From contig NZ_JASGJD010000001.1 of NCBI RefSeq assembly GCF_047601505.1, positions 2,294,001 to 2,358,000 on the forward strand: a stretch of DNA of 64,000 nt, in the 5' to 3' direction. The notes under the pieces were generated by a model. That model was not told the DNA's origin. It made no database searches and saw nothing but the letters and a program-made list of their open reading frames with translations. The position numbers were made by a program, and so were the translations under genes. Of this stretch, positions 45,669 through 55,015 are shown piece by piece. Every line of letters begins with the position of its first letter. Positions within the stretch are counted from its first letter, which is position 1. This DNA comes from Cloacibacterium sp047601505. GTDB taxonomy: Bacteria > Bacteroidota > Bacteroidia > Flavobacteriales > Weeksellaceae.

Positions 45669-47954
45669 ATGAAAAAAGCAGTAATTTTATTAGCTGTATT
45701 TACTACATTCTATTGTGTAAAAGCCCAAACTAATGAGGACAAAAAAATGGATTCTTTCATTACAGAACTCATGAAAAAAATGACAATTGAAGAAAAAATT
45801 GGTCAATTAAATTTTCCAGGTGGTGGCGATGTTGTAACCGGACAAGCCAAAAACAGCAATATAGCAGATAAAGTAAGAAAAGGAAACGTAGGCGCAATTC
45901 TAAATTTAAAAGGAGTTGGTAAGATAAAAGAAATTCAAAAAGTTGCTGTAGAAGAAAGCCGATTAAAAATTCCATTATTTTTTGGTTTAGACGTTATTCA
46001 TGGCTACGAAACGGGATTCCCTATTCCACTAGGTCTTGCAGCAACCTGGAACATAAAAGGCATTGAACAATCTGCCAGAATTGCAGCAACAGAAGTAAGC
46101 GCAGACGGAATAAACCTTACTTTTAGTCCAATGGTTGATATAACAAGAGATGCAAGATGGGGACGAGTATCTGAAGGAAGTGGCGAAGACCCTTTTTTAG
46201 GTGGAGAAATTGCAAAAGCTTTAGTAAGAGGTTATCAAGGTGATAATACGTTTAAAAAAAATACAGAAATCATCGCAACTGTAAAACATTTTGCACTTTA
46301 TGGCGCTAGTGAATCTGGTTTAGACTACAATACCGTAGATATGAGCCATCAAAGAATGTTTAACGAGTATATGTATCCTTACAAAGCAGCAGTTGATGCA
46401 GGTGTTGGCAGTGTAATGGCATCTTTTAACGATGTAGATGGTGTACCAGCAACAGCTAACAAATGGCTTCTAACAGATGTACTCAGAAAAAAATGGGGCT
46501 TCAAAGGATTTACAATGAGTGATTACACCGGAGTAATGGAAATGGTAAATCACGGAATTGGTAATTTACAAACCGTTTCTGCTAGAGCTTTGAAAGCTGG
46601 TTTAGATTTAGATATGATTGGCGAAAGCTATTTAGCAACATTAAAAAAATCTTTTGACGAAGGAAAAATTACAGAAGCAGATATTGATAAATCTTGCAGA
46701 TATATTCTTGAAGCAAAATATAAATTAGGCTTATTTACCAATCCTTACAAATATATTGATACCAAAAGACCAGCTAAAGAAATTTACACTAAAGAAAACA
46801 GAGATTTTGCAAGAAAAATTGCATCAGAAAGCTTTGTATTACTAAAAAATGAAAATATTCTTCCTCTAAAAAAACAAGGTACAATAGCTGTTGTAGGTCC
46901 ATTAGCCAATACCAGATCTAATATGCCGGGCACTTGGAGTGTATCTGTAGATCTTACAAAACCTGCAACTTTGGTAGAAGGAATTCAATCTGTAGCTGGT
47001 AAAAATGTAAAAGTTTTGTACGCTAAAGGAAGTCACCTAACAGCTGATGCAGAATTAGAAAAAAGAGTAACAATGTTCGAGAGAGGTTTAGGCAGAGAAA
47101 ATGAAAAAAGAACAGATGAACAAATGATACAAGAAGCCTTAGATGTTGCTTCAAAATCAGATGTAATTGTTGCTGCATTGGGAGAATCTTCAGAATACAG
47201 TGGCGAATCTAGTAGTAGAACAGACCTCAATATTCCAGATGTTCAACAAAAACTTTTAGCAGAATTATTAAAAACAGGAAAACCAGTTGTTTTATTAGTA
47301 TTCGACGGAAGACCATTGTCTCTATCTTGGGAGAAAAAGAATGTACCAGCCATCTTAAACGTTTGGTTCGGAGGAAGCGAAGCTGCTCCTGCAATTGCAG
47401 ATGTATTATTTGGAGACGTTAATCCAAGTGGAAAATTGCCAATGACGTTTCCTCAAAACGTTGGTCAAGTTCCTATTTATTATAACCACAAAAACACAGG
47501 AAGACCTTTACCAGAAGGACATTGGTTCGAAAAATTCAGAACAAATTATATTGATGTAAGTAACGAACCTCTTTACCCTTTCGGTTACGGATTAAGCTAC
47601 ACTAATTTTGAATATGGAGATATTACATTAAGCAAAAATTCTATTCAAGAAAACGAAAGTTTAACTGCTAGCATTAATGTTACAAATAAAGGCTCACGCG
47701 AAGGACAAGAAGTAGTACAATTATACCTAAGAGATGTTGAAGGAAGTATAACAAGACCTGTAAAAGAACTAAAAGGCTTTGAAAAAATAACCTTAAAACC
47801 TGGTGAAACAAAAACTGTAACATTCAAAATTACGCCAGAATTATTAAAATTTTATAATTCAGATTTAGACTTTGTTGCAGAACCCGGAGATTTCGATATT
47901 ATGATTGGTACCAATAGCCAAGAAGTAAAAAAATCTAGCTTTAGCTTAAAATAA
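45669..47954 (+). CDS. GH3 beta-glucosidase (BglX-like), second copy
   Basis: Seen: 761 aa, signal peptide ending CVKAQ. KHFALYGASESGLDYNTVDMS and GFTMSDYTG (nucleophile D285) in the barrel; VIVAALGESSEYSGESSSRTDLNIP in the second domain; fibronectin-III-like C-terminus (ELKGFEKITLKPGETKTVTF). Homologous to but well diverged from the GH3 at 18812-21088. Known: periplasmic beta-glucosidase. A DUF6377 regulator precedes it, so it is probably controlled separately from the mannan locus. Confidence 0.93.
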   Translation: MKKAVILLAVFTTFYCVKAQTNEDKKMDSFITELMKKMTIEEKIGQLNFPGGGDVVTGQAKNSNIADKVRKGNVGAILNLKGVGKIKEIQKVAVEESRLKIPLFFGLDVIHGYETGFPIPLGLAATWNIKGIEQSARIAATEVSADGINLTFSPMVDITRDARWGRVSEGSGEDPFLGGEIAKALVRGYQGDNTFKKNTEIIATVKHFALYGASESGLDYNTVDMSHQRMFNEYMYPYKAAVDAGVGSVMASFNDVDGVPATANKWLLTDVLRKKWGFKGFTMSDYTGVMEMVNHGIGNLQTVSARALKAGLDLDMIGESYLATLKKSFDEGKITEADIDKSCRYILEAKYKLGLFTNPYKYIDTKRPAKEIYTKENRDFARKIASESFVLLKNENILPLKKQGTIAVVGPLANTRSNMPGTWSVSVDLTKPATLVEGIQSVAGKNVKVLYAKGSHLTADAELEKRVTMFERGLGRENEKRTDEQMIQEALDVASKSDVIVAALGESSEYSGESSSRTDLNIPDVQQKLLAELLKTGKPVVLLVFDGRPLSLSWEKKNVPAILNVWFGGSEAAPAIADVLFGDVNPSGKLPMTFPQNVGQVPIYYNHKNTGRPLPEGHWFEKFRTNYIDVSNEPLYPFGYGLSYTNFEYGDITLSKNSIQENESLTASINVTNKGSREGQEVVQLYLRDVEGSITRPVKELKGFEKITLKPGETKTVTFKITPELLKFYNSDLDFVAEPGDFDIMIGTNSQEVKKSSFSLK

Positions 47955-47962
47955 TATCATGA

Positions 47963-48303
47963 AAATCCATAAGTATTTCTGATACACTTTTCATTATTTT
48001 TCCCATTATCCTAATTATTGGAGCATGTGGAGAAATAAAGCATAGCTTAGTTGCTAAGCCATGCAAATTTTTAGGAGATATCTCCTATCTTAATTGGTTC
48101 ATTTCCCAATTGTCTATGTTTTCTATGCATGGATTACTAAAAAACAATTGGGAATTTTTGAATCTTTCCCAATCGGAATGCTAATTCTAATATTATCAAT
48201 AGGCTTATCTTATTTTATTCTTAAATTATATGATGAACCCGTAAGAAATTGGTTAACAAACAAATACATTAAAAATCCTAAAAAAAACAAAAACACTTTA
48301 TAA
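47963..48303 (+). pseudogene. Frameshifted C-terminal remnant of an acyltransferase-3 (OafA-like) gene
   Basis: Seen: in one frame, bases about 47999-48088 read FPIILIIGACGEIK then KPCKFLGDISY; the frame then breaks and about 48094-48303 continues in another frame as LVHFPIVYVFYAW ... LYDEPVRNWL. GDISY, VHFP and the YDEPVRxWL end are consecutive motifs at the C-terminus of membrane acyltransferase-3 proteins. The bases expected between SY and LVHFP are missing, so a small deletion caused the shift. The N-terminal two-thirds of the gene are absent. The downstream piece has only a TTG start. I read this as a decayed gene, not a small protein. Confidence 0.8.
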
Positions 48304-48356
48304 TTTTTTTTAAGACTCTTTTCATAATTAAGCATTTAATGCTATTTATTTTAACC

Positions 48357-48390
48357 AAAGCATCTTTGTCCGTCAAAGGTGCTTTTTTGT
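48357..48390 (+). terminator. Intrinsic terminator after acyltransferase remnant
   Basis: Seen: AAAGCATCTTTG (48357-48368), loop TCCGT, CAAAGGTGCTTTTTT (48374-48388). Twelve paired bases with one G-T pair, then a T run. It shields the Crp/Fnr gene from upstream transcription. Confidence 0.8.
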
Positions 48391-48462
48391 GATTATTTAT
48401 TAATTTTAATCATTCTTGAATTCATATTTTATAATTTTACCTCAAATTAAAAGCTAAAATTT

Positions 48463-49056
48463 ATGTTTTTAAATATAACCGAAAATTTTATCAAAGAAAC
48501 CAACGCCGAAATAAAAAAGCACGAAAAAAACAGCTTAATTATAAACGAAGGAAGCACTTCTTTGTATTTCTATTATTTGCTAGAAGGCGAACTATCGGTT
48601 TACAACTTAACGCCAGAAGGAAAAGAGTTTCTTCAACATAAGGTTAGAGAAAATAACTTTTTTGGCGAACCTGCCGTTTTGCTAGAAAAACCGTTTCCTG
48701 GAACAGTAGAAGTAACTTCAGAATTTGCAAAAATCCTTCGTATAAAAAGAGAAAAATTTTTACAATATCTTAAAAATAATCCTGATTGGTCTTTAGAATT
48801 TACCAAATCAATAGCCGAAAAATCTATTATCAAAAGTAATTCGCTCAAAAATATTGTTTTTTTAAATCCCGAAGACCGAATTATAAAGCAATTAAACGAT
48901 TATAAAGAAGGAAAAGACGAAAAAATAATTATAGAACTTACCAGAAAAGAACTTTCTAATATGACAGGACTAAGAATTGAAACCATTATTAGAACCATAA
49001 AAAAAATGGAAAAAGATGGCAAACTTCAAATTGTAAACGGAAAAGTTTTTTATTAA
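48463..49056 (+). CDS. Crp/Fnr-family transcription regulator
   Basis: Seen: 197 aa. Cyclic-nucleotide-binding-like beta barrel about 10-115 (YYLLEGELSVYNLTPEGKEF, NNFFGEPAVLLEKPFPGTVEV), helix 120-140, and a Crp-type winged helix (LTRKELSNMTGLRIETIIRTIKKMEKDGKLQI). No N-terminal cysteine cluster for an Fe-S centre, so it does not sense oxygen the way Fnr does. Known: such regulators in this phylum often respond to nitrosative or redox stress, possibly through heme. A TATGA-N6-TCATA palindrome and an iron-sulfur repair gene lie directly downstream, the probable target. Confidence 0.88.
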   Translation: MFLNITENFIKETNAEIKKHEKNSLIINEGSTSLYFYYLLEGELSVYNLTPEGKEFLQHKVRENNFFGEPAVLLEKPFPGTVEVTSEFAKILRIKREKFLQYLKNNPDWSLEFTKSIAEKSIIKSNSLKNIVFLNPEDRIIKQLNDYKEGKDEKIIIELTRKELSNMTGLRIETIIRTIKKMEKDGKLQIVNGKVFY

Positions 49057-49132
49057 ATTTAACCAATTATCGTTAAATTTCATTTCATAAAAACATAATT
49101 TTCAACACTTTAAATAAAAACAAAAAATATTA

Positions 49133-49167
49133 ATTACCGCTTATGACTTGAATCATAAACTGGTAAT
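49133..49167 (+). promoter_or_regulatory. Crp/Fnr-type operator upstream of the RIC gene
   Basis: Seen: TTATGACTTGAATCATAA (49141-49158), a 6-bp-arm palindrome with the 6-bp centre typical of Crp/Fnr sites (TGTGA-N6-TCACA). It is flanked by a second pair of arms, ATTACC (49133-49138) and GGTAAT (49162-49167). It sits about 87 bp before the ATG of the iron-sulfur repair gene and 85 bp after the Crp/Fnr-family gene. Confidence 0.65.
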
Positions 49168-49244
49168 AAGTTTTGTGATGATATTTGCTAAGTAATTTGA
49201 ATTTATCATTTAAGATAAAAATTTCAACACTTAAAAAATATAAA

Positions 49245-49964
49245 ATGGAGATTGCAGAAAATCAAATAATTGGAGAATTAGTAGCTCAAAACTACAAAAC
49301 AGCAAGTATTTTTAAAAAATTCAAAATAGATTTTTGTTGTAACGGAAATAGAACCATTTCCGAAGCTTGCGACAGAAAAAATTTAGACCCAAATGTTTTA
49401 ATTAAAGAGTTAAAAGATACTACAAAAATTACAGAACAAAACATCGATTTTAATTCTTGGGAGCTAGATTTATTAGCAGATTACATCGAAAAAACGCATC
49501 ACAGATATGTAATTTCTAAAATTGAAGAGATAAAACCTTATCTTAACAAAGTAGTAAAAGTACACGGAGACCACAACCCAGAATTAAAGGAAATAGAAGT
49601 TTTATTTAATCAATCTGCACAAGAATTAACTCATCATCTACAAAAAGAAGAAATGATACTTTTCCCTTTTATAAGAAATATGGTGAGTGCAAAAATAGAG
49701 AACAAACCTTTGTTAACACCACATTTCGGAACAGTAGAAAATCCTATTTCGATGATGAAAAACGAACACCAAAACGAAGGAGAAAGATTCGAGAAAATTT
49801 CTGAACTTTCTAGTAATTATACTCCACCAACTCACGCTTGCAACACGTACAAAGTTACTTTTGCACTTTTAAAAGAATTTGAAGATAACTTACATCAACA
49901 CATTCATTTAGAAAATAATATTTTATTTCCAAAAGCTATAAAATTAGAAACTGAATTTCATTAA
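49245..49964 (+). CDS. Iron-sulfur cluster repair di-iron protein (RIC/ScdA/YtfE)
   Basis: Seen: 239 aa from ATG 49245 (the upstream ATG at 49185 adds 20 residues outside the family). N-terminal ScdA_N domain with IDFCCNGNRTISEAC, then a hemerythrin-like four-helix bundle with the di-iron ligands HHRYV, HGDHNPEL, HHLQKEE, MKNEHQNEG and HQHIHLENNILFPKA. Known: repairs Fe-S clusters damaged by nitric oxide or peroxide. A Crp/Fnr-type palindrome precedes it and the likely regulator is coded just upstream. Confidence 0.93.
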   Translation: MEIAENQIIGELVAQNYKTASIFKKFKIDFCCNGNRTISEACDRKNLDPNVLIKELKDTTKITEQNIDFNSWELDLLADYIEKTHHRYVISKIEEIKPYLNKVVKVHGDHNPELKEIEVLFNQSAQELTHHLQKEEMILFPFIRNMVSAKIENKPLLTPHFGTVENPISMMKNEHQNEGERFEKISELSSNYTPPTHACNTYKVTFALLKEFEDNLHQHIHLENNILFPKAIKLETEFH

Positions 49965-49972
49965 AAACCCTG

Positions 49973-50001
49973 AAAAAGGTCTCAACAAAAGAGACCTTTT
50001 T
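49973..50001. terminator. Bidirectional terminator
   Basis: Seen: AAAAAGGTCTC (49973-49983), 7-nt loop, GAGACCTTTTT (49991-50001), a perfect 11-bp stem with T runs in both directions. It lies between the convergent RIC and efflux-pump genes. Confidence 0.85.
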
Positions 50002-50036
50002 CTATTTTTATCAACAAAATTTTTTTGTTTAAAAAT

Positions 50037-51638
50037 TTAAAATCCAGCCCCGAAAGGTCTTTTATTTTTGATATTTACTACAGTTTTATTGATGGTTGGC
50101 ATTAGAATCACCAGTATAATTGTGACGATAATTAATAAACAAATCCATTGATAATAATTCTGAGCATATTCTATAAACAATTCTTTTTGTACAACTTTTC
50201 TCAAACTAGAATTTGCCAAAATTTCAGATTTCCCAGCTAATATTCCTTGATTTTCAAAATGAATTTTCATTTGATTTAAATAATTTTGATAATGAACATT
50301 AACTGAATTAAAATTCTGGGTTAATTGCTGTTGATGTTCCGCAATAGAATGAATTTGAGTATAACTGATAAAACTCAAACTTGTTGCAAAAAATACATAA
50401 CGCATCATTACTCCAAAAGTAGCAGATGAAGCAGATAATCTGGCTGGAACTGCTGAAATGTAAAACTCAATTATAGGATTCATTAGAAGACCTTGCCCAA
50501 TGCCTTGTATCACAAGTAAAATAATAAAATCTTCGACAGAAGCGTTGAGGGAAAATCTAAAACTCATTAATCCGTAATACAAAAACATGGTAATAAATCC
50601 TCCAATCCATATAAGTCTAATGTTGATTTTTTTAATTAGCATATAAGTAGACGCTACACATCCTATCAAAATCCCTAATACATTGAACAAAAGCAATTCA
50701 TTAGTTTCTAAAACGGGACTTTCTAATATTTCAAAATAATAAGTAAGAGTGAGATTAAACCCTCCTCTAATAAAATAAAGAATAATTAAAAGCAAAATTC
50801 CAAATCTGAAATTAGCAGATTTAAAAATGGAAAGATTGATATAAGGATTTTCCAAATTAAGTAATCGAAACAATTCTAAAACCAAAAAAATAACGAAAAT
50901 TACAGTTGCCCAAATTATATGTGGATGATCGTACCAACCAAGTTCTTGTCCATAAATGAGAACATATCCTACACTAATCATCACAACGGACAAGAGTACA
51001 AAATCTGTCCATCCCATTTTTGACAATCTGATTAATTTAAATGGAACCAATGGCTTATTTCTCAAAATAAAAGTAAGCATAATAGGACCTGGCAAAAAAC
51101 TAAAAATAACAAATCTGTAGAAACTATTAACATCCTGATTTTCGAAAGAATAAGCTCCTAACAAGCCGCAAAGTACCACCGCCGAAAGAATCATCCCATA
51201 GAAAAAGCCATAACCAATTTCTCTGGCGTTTGGAGTTTTCAATTTTCTAAATAATATATCCAAACAAATATTATTGATACCCGTATTGAAAATAGCATTG
51301 AAAAAACGCATCACCAATAAAAATTCTAAACTTTTTGCTTGATACGCACCATAAAGTGCCAAAGCTTGTAATAAAACAGAAATCCACAAATATGTAACTG
51401 GTGGTAATCTGGAAAAAAAATTTGAACCCAAAGGCGTATATCCAACTACTACAGCATAAAAAACCAACATCCCAAACTGTACATCATTAGCCGAAATACC
51501 ATAATATCCCATAGATTGAGGTATGCCTACTGTTGCAGCAGAAAATACCATAATTGTAGGAAATAAAGTTGTAATTACCGCAACATATTTAAACCACTCT
51601 GGCACACCTATTTTAAAATAATGATGTTCTTGTGGCAT
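50037..51638 (-). CDS. MFS drug efflux pump (EmrB/DHA2-like)
   Basis: Seen: 533 aa, about 14 membrane helices, with a periplasmic insertion near 425-490 (QIHSIAEHQQQLTQNFN) before the last helix as in DHA2 pumps. Known: proton-driven inner-membrane half of tripartite pumps. It is third in an operon TolC-like, HlyD-like, MFS, one base after the HlyD-like gene. Substrate unknown. Confidence 0.88.
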   Translation of the reverse strand: MPQEHHYFKIGVPEWFKYVAVITTLFPTIMVFSAATVGIPQSMGYYGISANDVQFGMLVFYAVVVGYTPLGSNFFSRLPPVTYLWISVLLQALALYGAYQAKSLEFLLVMRFFNAIFNTGINNICLDILFRKLKTPNAREIGYGFFYGMILSAVVLCGLLGAYSFENQDVNSFYRFVIFSFLPGPIMLTFILRNKPLVPFKLIRLSKMGWTDFVLLSVVMISVGYVLIYGQELGWYDHPHIIWATVIFVIFLVLELFRLLNLENPYINLSIFKSANFRFGILLLIILYFIRGGFNLTLTYYFEILESPVLETNELLLFNVLGILIGCVASTYMLIKKINIRLIWIGGFITMFLYYGLMSFRFSLNASVEDFIILLVIQGIGQGLLMNPIIEFYISAVPARLSASSATFGVMMRYVFFATSLSFISYTQIHSIAEHQQQLTQNFNSVNVHYQNYLNQMKIHFENQGILAGKSEILANSSLRKVVQKELFIEYAQNYYQWICLLIIVTIILVILMPTINKTVVNIKNKRPFGAGF

Positions 51639-51639
51639 T

Positions 51640-52692
51640 TTACTTAGATTTCTTAATATGTGTAATTACATTCATGCCGGCGAAAATTTTTTCTAAATTT
51701 TGATTATTTTTAAAACGAATTTTCACAGGAATACGCTGAGCTGTTTTCACAAAATTACCAGTAGAATTATCTGGAGGCATCACAGAAAACCGAGAACCTG
51801 TAGCCGCCGAAAAAGATTCTACTACTCCTTTAAAAGTTGTTTCTGGTATTGCATCTATTTCAATATCTACCTCATTTCCAATGTTCAAATCACTCATTTG
51901 AGTTTCTTTATAATTGGCAATAATCCATTTCCCAGAATGTAAATCTACAATATAAGCTATTGTTTGCCCTAGCTGAATTAATTGCCCAACTTGCAGATTT
52001 CTTCTTCCCATTTTACCATCATAAGGTGCCGTAATTACAGTATAAGACATGGTAAGATTTTGCTGATTGGTAATTGCATTTCTGCGTTCTATTTCTGAAT
52101 TTATTGCAGATTTTTGAGATTTCACCGCATTTACTTTACCTTCAGAAGCAGATACATTCTTAACAACTGAAGCATATTCTGCTTTAGCAACCGTAAGATT
52201 AGTTAATTTGTTTTCCAACTGTTGTTTAGTAGCAGATTCCATATCATACAAATCTTTGTAACGGTTGTATTCGCTTTGAGCCAATTCAAGTTTTGCTTTA
52301 GCTGCCTGAATTTTCGTTTGATTTACGGCAACATCTTGTTGCGCATTTGCAATCTGTTCATCTAATATTTCAACCTGAGCAACGCCATTATTAGCATTCG
52401 CTTTAGCTGCATCTAATTGCACTTTATAATCGCTATTATCAATTATCACCAAAGTATCACCTTTGTGAACCAATTGATTTTCTTCAAATTTAATTTCTCT
52501 TATATAGCCCGTAACTCTACTGTTGATAGGATTAATATACATTTCTACCTGTGCATCATTGGTGGTTTCATATTTTAGATGTTGTCTCCAGATAGAAATA
52601 CCCCAAATTCCTAATATTATAATTGTTATTACACTTATCGTACCCGAAATCCATTTAATCCAAAGGTCTTTTTTTCTAATTTTATTTTTCAT
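51640..52692 (-). CDS. HlyD/EmrA membrane-fusion protein
   Basis: Seen: 350 aa from ATG 52692, placed two bases after the upstream stop; ATG 52707 inside the previous gene is an alternative adding five residues. One N-terminal helix (ISGTISVITIIILGIWGISIW), biotinyl-lipoyl-like halves (INSRVTGYIREIKFEENQLVHKGDTLVII and TVITAPYDGKMG), coiled-coil hairpin about 85-200, and a beta-barrel end. Known: bridges the MFS pump to the outer-membrane channel. Confidence 0.9.
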   Translation of the reverse strand: MKNKIRKKDLWIKWISGTISVITIIILGIWGISIWRQHLKYETTNDAQVEMYINPINSRVTGYIREIKFEENQLVHKGDTLVIIDNSDYKVQLDAAKANANNGVAQVEILDEQIANAQQDVAVNQTKIQAAKAKLELAQSEYNRYKDLYDMESATKQQLENKLTNLTVAKAEYASVVKNVSASEGKVNAVKSQKSAINSEIERRNAITNQQNLTMSYTVITAPYDGKMGRRNLQVGQLIQLGQTIAYIVDLHSGKWIIANYKETQMSDLNIGNEVDIEIDAIPETTFKGVVESFSAATGSRFSVMPPDNSTGNFVKTAQRIPVKIRFKNNQNLEKIFAGMNVITHIKKSK

Positions 52693-52693
52693 T

Positions 52694-53989
52694 TTATAAT
52701 TTTCCACTAAGTTTTAATAACTGATATTTTAACAATTCGGCGTTAGTTTTTGCTGTAGCATAATCAAAATTTGCTTGTAATAATTCGTTTTCAGCAGTAA
52801 GAAAATCCGTAAGAAGAACCAATTGTGCGAAGTAAGAATTTTTCATTATTCTATAAGTTTCATTGGCTAAATCAATATTTTTCTCGGCAATTTCAATTTT
52901 TTCTAAAGACTCTTTATATCGAATCTGCAATCTGCTCAATTCCTCATAATATTTCTGCTGAAAATCTTCTGTTTTTAATTGATTAGATGAAATTTCTATT
53001 TCTGCTTGCTGTCTTTTCTTTTTGTTGGTATATAAATTAGAAATAGGGAAAGTTACTTTTACACCAGCCATTCCTAAACCATACCATGCAATTTCGTAAG
53101 GATAAAATAAAATTTGAGGATAGCTATAGCCATAATGAGCAAAAAGGTTAATTTTAGGATAAACATTACTTTTTACTTTTTGAAGTTCTAATTGGCTTTT
53201 CGAAGTTTCATCTTGTAAAATTTTATAATCGTGAACTTGTTCTACCGAATTGTTTTCATCTATGTAAACCTTAAAATCTAACTCGGGCATAATTTTTCTG
53301 TTTTCCGCAGCACCGGTAATCCTGTTAATTGCATTTGTACTAATGGCAATATTATTTTCGGTTACTTTTAAGATTTCATTTTGTTGACTGAGGCTAAGCT
53401 CGGCTCTCAAAACATCACTTTTAAGTATTACTCCTTTTTCGAACAAATTTTTAATGTCTTTCAGATGAGTTTCTCTTTCTTTAATATCTTTTTTTAGAAA
53501 ATTTTCATACTCTACATTTCTATAAATATCAAGATAATAAGCTATAATTTGATAATGAACATCTGTAGCCTCTCTAAGTATTTTTTCGTGGGCTATATTC
53601 TCATTTAATTTGTTTTGCTGAATAGAATTTTTAAGTTTTCCTCCATTATAAAGATTAAAATCAGCATTTAATTCTGCCGAATAAGAATGATGAACAACAG
53701 CGTTATACTGTGGAGAATTAAACAATCCGTTTGTAAAAACAGGCATATTACTAATCTGCGAATATTCTAAATCAACTCCAATTTCTGGCAACCGTTCTTC
53801 TTTCAAAATATCTGTTCTTACACGAGATTTATCAAGATTGGTTTTCACTATTTTAAGCTGCATATTATTTTGATCTGCCTCACGCCAAAGTTCTTTCAAA
53901 GTGCTGAATTGAGGTTGATTTTGAGCAATTAAAACATGGGAAAACAATAGGTTGAAAAGCATAAAAAATGTTCCTATTTTTCTTTTCAT
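52694..53989 (-). CDS. TolC-like outer-membrane efflux protein
   Basis: Seen: 431 aa, signal peptide ending HVLIAQ, two outer-membrane efflux (OEP) repeats rich in long helices (LKELWREADQNNMQLKI, ITAPE-less second half with ETYRIMKNSYFAQLVLLTDFLTAENELLQA). Known: outer-membrane exit duct. First gene of the efflux operon and divergent from an AraC-family gene 89 bp away, which probably regulates it. Confidence 0.9.
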   Translation of the reverse strand: MKRKIGTFFMLFNLLFSHVLIAQNQPQFSTLKELWREADQNNMQLKIVKTNLDKSRVRTDILKEERLPEIGVDLEYSQISNMPVFTNGLFNSPQYNAVVHHSYSAELNADFNLYNGGKLKNSIQQNKLNENIAHEKILREATDVHYQIIAYYLDIYRNVEYENFLKKDIKERETHLKDIKNLFEKGVILKSDVLRAELSLSQQNEILKVTENNIAISTNAINRITGAAENRKIMPELDFKVYIDENNSVEQVHDYKILQDETSKSQLELQKVKSNVYPKINLFAHYGYSYPQILFYPYEIAWYGLGMAGVKVTFPISNLYTNKKKRQQAEIEISSNQLKTEDFQQKYYEELSRLQIRYKESLEKIEIAEKNIDLANETYRIMKNSYFAQLVLLTDFLTAENELLQANFDYATAKTNAELLKYQLLKLSGKL

Positions 53990-54078
53990 ATATATTTCTT
54001 TATTTCAATCTGCAAAATTATTGCATTGTCCATTCAAATATTTTATATAATTTGCCATTGTTTTGCTAGAACCAGACA

Positions 54079-54894
54079 ATGAAAGAATTGACAAGTTTAG
54101 AAGATTTTGTAAAAGTTGACGACGAAAAAGATAGTATTTTTCTTTTGTCATCTAATAATCCCATGAAATTACCTTTGCACAAACATGAAAAAGCGCAATT
54201 GTGTTACGCAGAAGGAGGTGCTACATTTTTAGTTTTAGAAGACAATACATACTTGCTTCCTTCTAGGCATTATTCTTGGATTCCTGCAGGTGTAGAACAT
54301 CAAATTTGGCATAAAACACATACCGATACTATCTTTACATGTTATATACCAACTTCAATTTTACCAGAAAACGATTTTTACAAAAAAACAGGCATATATC
54401 CCGTAACTCCCGTTATTTTTGAAATGTCTCACTATGCAATGCAATGGAACGGAAACCTCTTTCCCAATGATTTCAGGTTCAAATTCATTAGCACATTAGT
54501 AGACCTTTTAGAAGATATGAAACAAAAAAATCTTCCTTTTGCATTACCTACTACAACCAACGAAAATATGCAGAAAATTCTGCTTTTCATACAAACTAAT
54601 CTGCAAGAAAAAATTACTTTAGAAACATTAGGAAAAAAATTTGGTGTAAGCGAACGTACTTTATCTCGAAATTTCCAAACACATTTGCGTATTTCATTTT
54701 TCCAATATCTTAAGTTGGCACGCATAATACGCTCTATAGAAATGATGATGAATAAAGATATGTCTATTAGCGAAATTGCTTTTGCAACAGGCTATGATAG
54801 CATTTCTGCATTTAGCAATGCTTTTTTTACAATAGTTGGAAAAAGACCTTCGGAGTTTAAATTATTTTTTAATTATGATGCCTCGGAAATATAA
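54079..54894 (+). CDS. AraC-family regulator, divergent from efflux operon
   Basis: Seen: 271 aa. Cupin domain about 20-110 (LPLHKHEKAQLCYAEGG, WIPAGVEHQIWH), then the AraC double helix-turn-helix (KITLETLGKKFGVSERTLSRNFQ and SISEIAFATGYDSISAFSNAFF, GKRPSEFK). Known: such proteins act as drug-responsive activators of neighbouring pumps. The 89-bp gap to the TolC-like gene holds CATTGT at 54024-54029 and at 54056-54061, a possible but weak repeat pair. Confidence 0.92.
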   Translation: MKELTSLEDFVKVDDEKDSIFLLSSNNPMKLPLHKHEKAQLCYAEGGATFLVLEDNTYLLPSRHYSWIPAGVEHQIWHKTHTDTIFTCYIPTSILPENDFYKKTGIYPVTPVIFEMSHYAMQWNGNLFPNDFRFKFISTLVDLLEDMKQKNLPFALPTTTNENMQKILLFIQTNLQEKITLETLGKKFGVSERTLSRNFQTHLRISFFQYLKLARIIRSIEMMMNKDMSISEIAFATGYDSISAFSNAFFTIVGKRPSEFKLFFNYDASEI

Positions 54895-54975
54895 AAAACC
54901 GTTTTTTCATTAATTAAATTCTAAATTATTAATCAAAATTAATCTTGAAAAAACGTTTATCAATGTTTTAAGAAT

Positions 54976-55003
54976 GTGAAACGGACAAAATCGTAGGTGA
55001 AAC
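54976..55003. promoter_or_regulatory. Direct repeat of LytTR type, downstream copy
   Basis: Seen: GTGAAAC at 54976-54982 and again at 54997-55003, a 21-bp period, with GGACAAAA following the first arm. The first 16 bases match the site at 57973 at 15 positions. It lies 12 bp beyond the stop of the LytTR regulator gene in a convergent gap, where no promoter is expected. Confidence 0.45.
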
Positions 55004-55015
55004 AAAAAATTCGAA

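Noticed and set aside
48094..48303. Small 69-residue membrane protein
   Set aside because: It begins with TTG and its sequence is the C-terminal end of an acyltransferase whose preceding part is in another frame, so it is a remnant.
49185..49244. Upstream start for the iron-sulfur repair protein
   Set aside because: The added residues are not part of the family and would place the start almost against the operator; ATG 49245 matches the family N-terminus.
54024..54061. Two CATTGT copies between the TolC-like and AraC genes as an AraC operator
   Set aside because: Six-base matches 32 bp apart are not convincing without a second promoter to compare.
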